Positions 21,282 through 22,431 of a DNA stretch of 22,431 nt are shown here, one piece after another. Positions within the stretch are counted from its first letter, which is position 1. Each line of letters starts with the position of its first letter. Source of the DNA: CAYGZA01 sp964354135 (lineage in GTDB: Bacteria; Planctomycetota; Planctomycetia; Pirellulales; Thermoguttaceae); the NCBI GenBank assembly GCA_964354135.1, contig CAYGZA010000068.1:1-22431 (forward strand), written 5' to 3'. Position numbers and translations under genes: made by a program. The notes beneath the pieces are model-generated. The model had not been told where the DNA came from. It worked only from the letters and a program-made list of their open reading frames with translations, and did no database searches.

Positions 21282-22431
21282 CTAGTCTCTCGACGGCACC
21301 GGGCCGGCCAGGAGATCGTATTCGTCCAGCGGCGAGGTATCGCCCGACAGGATCTGCTCGACGTTCATCCGCACGACCGGCAACTGGGACTCGATGAAGC
21401 GCCGGGCGACGCGTTTTTTGCGCTGGTCGGCCGCCCCCTGTCCCAGGAAAAGGTGCCCGACGATGATCGCGATGGCCGCGTCGACGAGCCTCCGCCCGGC
21501 CAGGTCCAAGTACGACGTGGAGCGCCCCTTGACGAACCGGATCGCCTCCGCGACCCGGCCCTTGGCCTCGATGAGCTTCTGTTTCAGCTCGGCCAGCAGG
21601 GGATCCGCATAGCCGGTCTTCTCGAAATCGGCCACGTAGCCCTCGAAGGATCCCGAGCCCACGCCGCGGACCGCCGCCACGATCTGCAGTTGGCTGGTCC
21701 CCTCGTAGATCGTGGTGATGCGGGCGTCGCGCATGTAGCGCTCGGCGGCGTAGTCCTTCATGTAGCCCGAGCCGCCCAGCACCTGGATCGCCTGATTGGC
21801 CACGCGGCAGGCCATCTCGGAGCAGTAGTACTTGCTCATCGGCGTCAGCATGCCGTTGATGCGTTTCATGCCCCGGGACTTCTGCCGGCGCTCCTTCTCC
21901 TCATCCTTATCGCGGCTGAGGCCCATTTCCAGGATCCGCAGGTTGTTGTGTTCGAGGTCACAGATGCGGCTGGTTTCGTAGGCCAGCGCCCGGGCCGCCT
22001 CGAGGGCGATCTGCATCTCGGTGACCATTTCCGCGACCGCCGGGAGACGCTCGATCGGCCCGCCGAACTGGTGCCGCGTGTGGGCGTAGATGCGGGCCAA
22101 ACGAAAGGCCGCCTCGGCCACGCCCAGCGATTGGGCGGCGATGCCCACGCGGGCCCCGTTCATCAGGGCCATGACGTACGTGATGAGCCCGCGCTGGCGC
22201 TCGCCGATCAGCCTCGCCGGCACGTCTTCAAAGACCAGCTCGCACGTGGGCGAGCCGTGAATCCCCAGCTTCTCTTCCAGGTGGCGGACGCGGACCTTCT
22301 CCGACCGCTCGGCATAGAAGAGGCTCAGGCCGCGGCCGTCGCTGATCTCCGGCTCGCTGCGGGCGAGCACCAACAGGACCTCGCCGCAGCCGTTCGTGAT
22401 GAACCGCTTGACGCCGTTCAGGTACCAGTTG
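21282..22431 (-). CDS. Acyl-CoA dehydrogenase, C-terminal part (5' end outside window)
   Basis: A FAD-dependent enzyme introducing a double bond into acyl-CoA, as in fatty-acid beta-oxidation. The 382 visible residues run from NWYLNGVKRFITNG (end of the middle beta domain) to the stop; the frame is open at the right edge, so the N-terminal domain is missing. The C-terminal helical domain includes ARVGIAAQSLGVAEAAF, YAHTRHQFGGPI and the signature GGSGYMKDYAAERYMRD, followed by IYEGTSQLQ, where the glutamate (21702-21704) is the expected catalytic base. A charged insert (RDKDEEKERRQKSRGMKR, about 21872-21925) interrupts the helical domain. An extra C-terminal helical region of about 120 residues follows the catalytic motif. 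This fits the long, roughly 600-residue dehydrogenase subgroup. Substrate chain length cannot be read. FabI lies downstream. Confidence 0.93.
   Translation of the reverse strand, partial: NWYLNGVKRFITNGCGEVLLVLARSEPEISDGRGLSLFYAERSEKVRVRHLEEKLGIHGSPTCELVFEDVPARLIGERQRGLITYVMALMNGARVGIAAQSLGVAEAAFRLARIYAHTRHQFGGPIERLPAVAEMVTEMQIALEAARALAYETSRICDLEHNNLRILEMGLSRDKDEEKERRQKSRGMKRINGMLTPMSKYYCSEMACRVANQAIQVLGGSGYMKDYAAERYMRDARITTIYEGTSQLQIVAAVRGVGSGSFEGYVADFEKTGYADPLLAELKQKLIEAKGRVAEAIRFVKGRSTSYLDLAGRRLVDAAIAIIVGHLFLGQGAADQRKKRVARRFIESQLPVVRMNVEQILSGDTSPLDEYDLLAGPVPSRD

Overview
This is a GC-rich bacterial chromosomal window with standard bacterial coding signals. No phage, plasmid or insertion-sequence genes are visible. 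The gene mix suggests a planctomycete-like (PVC-group) bacterium: a giant Pro/Ala-rich membrane-anchored protein, a secreted clan GH-D glycosidase, a Tat-targeted DUF362 protein coupled to a membrane polyferredoxin, an NSS symporter with a tiny accessory subunit, and gaps full of short tandem repeats. This placement is inferred from gene style only; there is no rRNA or marker gene to prove it.

Layout. 1-7409 (+) is the 3' part of one giant gene cut by the window edge. Its product consists of two tandem, collinear, diverged copies of the same large unit, the second starting with an internal signal-peptide-like segment. 7455-12183 (-) encodes a lipoprotein adaptor followed by an HAE1-type RND pump. 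No outer-membrane channel gene is present. 12346-13257 (+) is a CDF zinc-type exporter, divergent from the adaptor across a 162-bp gap that holds a good promoter overlapped by a dyad. 13417-15277 (+) is a sodium-dependent NSS symporter followed by a 53-residue single-helix protein, probably its small subunit. 15309-17426 (-) is a secreted GH36-like alpha-galactosidase. 17502-20065 (-) is a two-gene operon of a Tat-exported DUF362 protein and a multi-cluster membrane ferredoxin, overlapping by ATGA. 20294-21064 (-) is fabI, and 21282-22431 (-) is an acyl-CoA dehydrogenase that runs off the right edge.

The gaps are the most unusual part. Between 10.8 and 21.2 kb, four intergenic gaps carry short tandem arrays of exactly 7-bp period, with a different word in nearly every array. 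One array supplies the last codons and the stop of the adaptor gene. Other gaps carry perfect hairpins or a 178-bp inverted-repeat element that itself contains heptamer arrays. No gap exceeds 300 bp; the largest are 20066-20293 and 21065-21281, both described below.

How the genes work together. The window combines export (RND pump, CDF), sodium-driven uptake (NSS), carbohydrate release outside the cytoplasm (GH36), a membrane/periplasm redox module (DUF362-polyferredoxin) and lipid metabolism (FabI, acyl-CoA dehydrogenase). Apart from the adaptor-pump, NSS-small subunit and DUF362-ferredoxin pairs, there is no sign that neighbours share a pathway.
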